Assembly: GCA_018287875.1 (NCBI GenBank)
Contig: JAGVVL010000027.1
Location: 558,001-622,000 of the forward strand
Length of the DNA: 64,000 bases
Reading direction: 5' to 3'
From: Nigrospora sphaerica
Taxonomy: Eukaryota; Ascomycota; Sordariomycetes; Amphisphaeriales; Apiosporaceae
The notes below the pieces were generated by a model that was given only the letters and a program-made list of their open reading frames with translations, had not been told where the DNA came from and did not search any database. Positions 60,142 to 64,000 of the stretch are shown in pieces. A program made the translations under genes and the position numbers. Position 1 is the stretch's first letter. Each line of letters starts with the position of its first letter.

Positions 60142-61958
60142 AGCCCGTCACAGGTTGCCAACCGGGGGTCTATCTGGCGTTGGCAGACTTGACTGAGTTC
60201 CCGACCTCTGACGGGAATTGACTGAGGTCTTGTCTTCTGAACCGCCTGTCTGTCAAACGCGTATCAGGAACAGCAATATGGTTGTAGAGCAGTGAGATGT
60301 GAGTGGTTGGACGGCACCATGCAGGCCATGGGGTGAATGAAGAAGAAGGGGAGGTCGTAACACGCGACAGCTGTCTGGGAACTGTACTGCTACGACGGAA
60401 GTCAGCCCGTTATCTTTGATCTGCTTGTCGATGAGATGAGAAGAACATGTTAATTGACTGGGAGAAAGAGGTTGAATGAAGGAAAAGACACAGTTGCCCA
60501 AGAATATGAATAACAACGAGCATATCGACCACCAAAACGAAGTCTTCCCGATTTCGGCGACCCGATATTCCAGCAGACCAGAAACACGCGTCACTTTCGC
60601 GACTGCTACACGATAGTCTTTCGATAGGGGCCGAATCCGTAGCCACGATTTGCCTGTTGCGAGTATACGAACCTTCAGAGACAATTGACGTTCGGCTAGC
60701 AAGGATGAGAACGAGCTGGTCCCATGCACCGCAGAAGCCAGCCCGGGAAAGGACAGGACAGGCCGCCCATGGCTCGAACCTTGCGAATTTCGACAGCGTG
60801 GCTAGGAATAGAATATCGACGTACCTACACAGTGGGAAGAAAGACAGCAGGCGGTCGAATTTCGAAGAGGGTTATCCCCTCGCTGAAAAGTCTGCTGTCG
60901 GTCCATGGCACCACTGAGCGTTTGCCCGGTCAATACCTGAGCCAATCGACGTTCCTGATGGGAGCGTGTCTTCCCGTCACTTTAGCATTGCGTTAATCAA
61001 GGAGCTTGAGCTGTGCTGGGAAGTCGACGGGCCAGGATGACCGGCTGACCAGTTGATTTTGACCCCAGCCGGGATGCCGGGATGCCGGCACACCACGACC
61101 TTGTTTCTTGCTCGTCGTCCGCATGGTGAAACAGCAGTACCTCCGGGCGAATGAACAAGCAGACGGGCAGGCAGGCAGACCAGTCAATCGCGGTAGGCAG
61201 GCAACACGACAAGATGCATCAATGCCTCGCGATACCTGAGTCGAAAAAGACAGCGGGACGCGACGCCTTGCCGAGGGGCATCGGGTGTGTGCTGGGCGGA
61301 AAGAGGAAATGCGAAGAGAATTTATTCCACGGCTGACAACGAGTTTACCGCGGGATGATCCCCGGTACAGGGGAAGCAGAAGGAACCGGGAGCGGAGATG
61401 ATGGAGGAGTGGTTTGGGCGGAATCCATTGAGGGCGTTGAGTGCGGTCCCGAGTCCAGCCCTGATTGGATTCCATGGCACTCTGTACTTGGGGTACACGC
61501 ACACACACACACACACACACACTTTATTAACGCCCGGGCGGCGGAGCCGAAAGCGCAACCAACAGTGCTGTGCTTATACTGCTGACGATTCTCCTGTCAC
61601 CCAAAGCCCTTACATGATACTCGGGTACAGTCACTTGAAAAATGTTTGTCCTCTTTACACTCTTCGCATTTCGGTACACGGACTAGGGACAGGGCTAGCC
61701 CAACGCTGACCATGTACTCGTCTTTCCTACGTAAGCAGCTATTGCATTAGGTACTTGGTGGAACATTTATAACTAGTTGTACAGGCTAGCGCATTCCATA
61801 AGAAGACTTTGGAATACTCTTTGGAACATAGCCCTTTTAAGGAAGCGATCCTATTCATACCATACGCATTCCACAATGTACACTGAGTACCAACGTAAAC
61901 GTACGTCACTGTCAGATGATATTACAGCTGCATGCCTGAGTATGGTACGAATAAAACA
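60142..61958. other. Intergenic, no supported gene
   Basis: No conserved coding sequence is seen. A perfect (AC)11 repeat lies at 61501–61522. Sequence around 61707–61722 (AACGCTGACCATGTAC) resembles part of the inverted-repeat arm at 13788–13800. Confidence 0.45.
61501..61522. repeat. (AC)11 microsatellite
   Basis: Eleven uninterrupted AC units are followed by TTTATTAACGCCCGGG, which resembles the ATTACGCCCGGG next to the microsatellite at 13577–13616. Confidence 0.95.
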
Positions 61959-64000
61959 TTAAAGTCCATATGGCGCTTTGAGTTTTATCTTCTTCATGGA
62001 CAGCTCAGTCGTAAGTTGTTGATCGCTGCGCCGCTTTCTGTTTGGATACTGGTGAGCAAGATCCGGTGCTATGATAGTCTTCGAAAGTAATGATGGCTCT
62101 CTATTAGCACCCTTGTCGAGCAATAGCTGGACCACCTTCTCGTGTCCTCTTTTGGAAGCCGCATGCAGAGCATTGCCGTACACTCCGCCTTGCGCGTTCA
62201 CGTCGGCGTCCTTATCGAGCAATAGCTGGATGACCTTCTCGTGTCCTCCATAGGAAGCCGCCTGTAGAGCATTGCCGTACTGTCCGCCTTGCGCGTTCAC
62301 GTCGGCGCCCTTATCGAGCAATAGCTGGACCACCTTCTCGTGTCCTCCTTCGGAAGCCGCCTGTAGAGCATTGCCGTACACTCCGCCTTGCGCGTTCACG
62401 TCGGCGGCCTTATCGAGTAATCATTGAACGGAATAGAACAGACCTGTGAATGATGTGTAATACAGAGCAGGTACTGTCTCTTCCTGCTTGCCTGAAACTT
62501 TCCATGGCTGGTCTGGGTGATAGAGTCGATATCCTAACGGAAATGTTATTTGGCAAGAAAGGTAATCTCGTACTTCCCGTGATACCACCTTCCGGGAATT
62601 CTCAACAACTGCTGCGTGTGCCGACCAGTACTGTGCTGAGTATTGTGCCAGAGGGTATCTTTCCCTCGCTTCCAGGGGACCGCAGGAAGAGCCCAGGCTA
62701 AGCAGGTAAGAAAGGCACACTTCCACGATAGCGGCCCTTGCAGCTACCCTTCCGAAGTCAGCGGCCATTATCGAGTCCAGTCGGTCGGATATAAGATACT
62801 CCTGGACGGAAAAGTGCGCCAATTGGATCTCCGCAATCGTTGTCCCTTCTTTTTTGCCTTCTCGTCGGACTAAAACCACAAGACTAGAGCAGTATCTTAT
62901 CACTTCCTCAGGGACTGGCATCCGATTGGTGGGATCAAATCGTCGTTGTTTGGAAGGATTTACCGTCACCGCGTCGACAGCCTCTTCAACTCGTAGCGGC
63001 CGGTCGGAGTAGATGAGGAACTGCAGAAGGCGCTTGGCACGATCTCTGTGCTCTGGTCGAATATTCTGGAGTATCCTTGCATACGTCGCATCTAACGTTC
63101 GTGGAAGATTGGCTAACTCGTTTTGGAGAGATTCCGGGTCGAGGCATGCTTTTAAAACGCCCATCTGGCAAGCGACCCAGCGGAACCTGTTTTGTTAGAA
63201 TCCGGATTTTTAAATAGAGGTACCTTGATGCTTACATTCCATCCGCCTTCTGAACTGAAGTACTCTCGATCTTCTCCTGGATGTCGGGCCGGCGTTGCCA
63301 CCTAGATATGGCTTTGGTCTGCGCTCTGATGTAGGCATTGATGTCGCCCTCAACAAGGTCACTCTGGAGGGGAATGACCTCTTCGACATGAGCCCAGCTT
63401 ACGATGGCTACCTGAATGTCGTGTTCCGGCCGGCTCGTCACTAGGAGATGAACGTCTAAGCCGGTGTCACGAAGACCCCGGATCCATGGAAGCAGACCAC
63501 CTCCAGGGCCGTCGTTCCGCTCGCGGCACTCATCCAATGCGTCGAACACAAGCCATATTTCGCCAGCCTTCTGTACCATGGCCTGGAAGAGCTTGAATAT
63601 GGACGCGCTGTCCGGTTGACGATTCCCATCGTTGCATGAGGAATAGAGAGCATCCGTCTCTCTCCGGAGATCCGTTTGGTTGTGATATAGCTGAGCCACT
63701 AGCGACCGAACTGCTCCCTCAAGTGACTGCTTTGCGATGTCGTTGAAATCAAAGTAGAAATAGACCAGGTTCAGGGAGGTGGTGCTTTCTTGTAGATCGG
63801 CCACGACGGACGAGCTGAGAATCGTCTTGCCGCAGCCCGGGATGCCGTTCAGCCACAGGAACGAGTTGCGTTCCGTCTTCCACTTTGCATATCGGTCGCT
63901 ATCAAGAAGCCACTGGCTTGTTCCTGTATGGTGCTGCCGGCGCGCATTGTTAAAGTTGGTCGACGGATCGGGCGGCGACAGCCATTTTCGGATCTTGTCA
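61959..64000 (-). pseudogene. NLR-E: NACHT–ankyrin receptor, 5' end outside window, internal TGA
   Basis: The right edge cuts the gene, so its N-terminal domain is not visible. The sequence enters in frame with WLSPPDPSTNFNNARRQHHTG, typical of the linker before fungal NACHT domains. The P-loop is GIPGCGKT, Walker B is IWLVFDALDE, and LLVTSRPE follows. A 49-nt intron (63187–63235, GTAAGC…CAG) rejoins ADGM to FRWVACQ, the usual intron site of this family. The post-NACHT region (LPRTLDATYARIL… IQLAHFSVQEYL) is intact. In-frame TGA at 62421–62423 then replaces a codon in VQxLLDK, directly before three 99-nt ankyrin units and the stop at 61959. Without readthrough the protein would lack its ankyrin sensor. 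It may be a recent pseudogene or a truncated but functional allele. Confidence 0.75.
62112..62419 (-). repeat. 99-nt ankyrin repeat units in NLR-E
   Basis: Three full 33-codon ankyrin units with the core VNAQGGxYGNALxAAS and a partial one repeat at an exact 99-nt period, with only a few differences each. Changes fall at the residue after GG (V/Q), in the turn (SEG, SYG, SKR), at VV/VI before QLLLDK and at KG/KD. Confidence 0.9.

Noticed and set aside
62112..62419. Ankyrin units mistaken for a CRISPR-like array
   Set aside because: The 99-nt period encodes an in-frame 33-residue ankyrin motif without unique spacers.

Overview
This window looks like nuclear DNA of a filamentous ascomycete, probably a GC-rich Sordariomycete. 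The reasons are short GT–AG introns of about 50–100 nt with CTAAC/CTGAC-like branch sites, genes on both strands without operons, recognisable fungal housekeeping genes, and several STAND/NLR receptors of the fungal incompatibility type. I cannot name the species.

Layout, left to right. CCT2 (chaperonin subunit, 401–2147, +) and a secreted AA11-like copper monooxygenase (6680–7987, +) are separated by about 4.5 kb with no convincing gene. From 8.8 to 25.1 kb lies an NLR block. It holds NLR-A (HeLo-like N-domain–NB-ARC–TPR, 8823–12386), then two direct-repeat paralogues, NLR-B (14613–18466) and NLR-C (21344–25129). Both are PNP/UDP-phosphorylase-domain–NB-ARC–TPR proteins made of three exons with identical exon-1 and exon-2 lengths. 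NLR-C is interrupted by one in-frame TAG where NLR-B has TGG. Each carries nine nearly identical 126-nt TPR units, and a ~177-bp inverted repeat brackets the pair. Next come an RNase H-domain gene (25702–27027, +), an intron-containing tRNA-Met (28220–28356, −) and the unfolded-protein-response sensor IRE1 (29777–33534, −).

After a ~4 kb gap there is NLR-D (37725–41104, −), a decayed HeLo-like–NACHT–ankyrin–ZZ-finger gene with several frameshifts and a stop. A large low-complexity protein of unknown function follows (44812–48991, +), then a delta-12 fatty-acid desaturase (50528–51976, −). An unrecognised and incompletely resolved minus-strand gene lies at 56.7–60.1 kb. NLR-E (NACHT–ankyrin, 61959 to the right edge, −) runs off the window and has a TGA between its NACHT part and its near-identical ankyrin units.

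The housekeeping genes have no evident functional link to each other. The theme of the window is the five STAND receptors. They pair different N-terminal domains (HeLo-like, PNP) with different switch modules (NB-ARC, NACHT) and different repeat sensors (TPR, ankyrin), with signs of duplication, gene conversion, repeat shuffling and loss by stops and frameshifts. That pattern is expected of fast-evolving non-self recognition genes. Introns were placed by eye, without transcript data.
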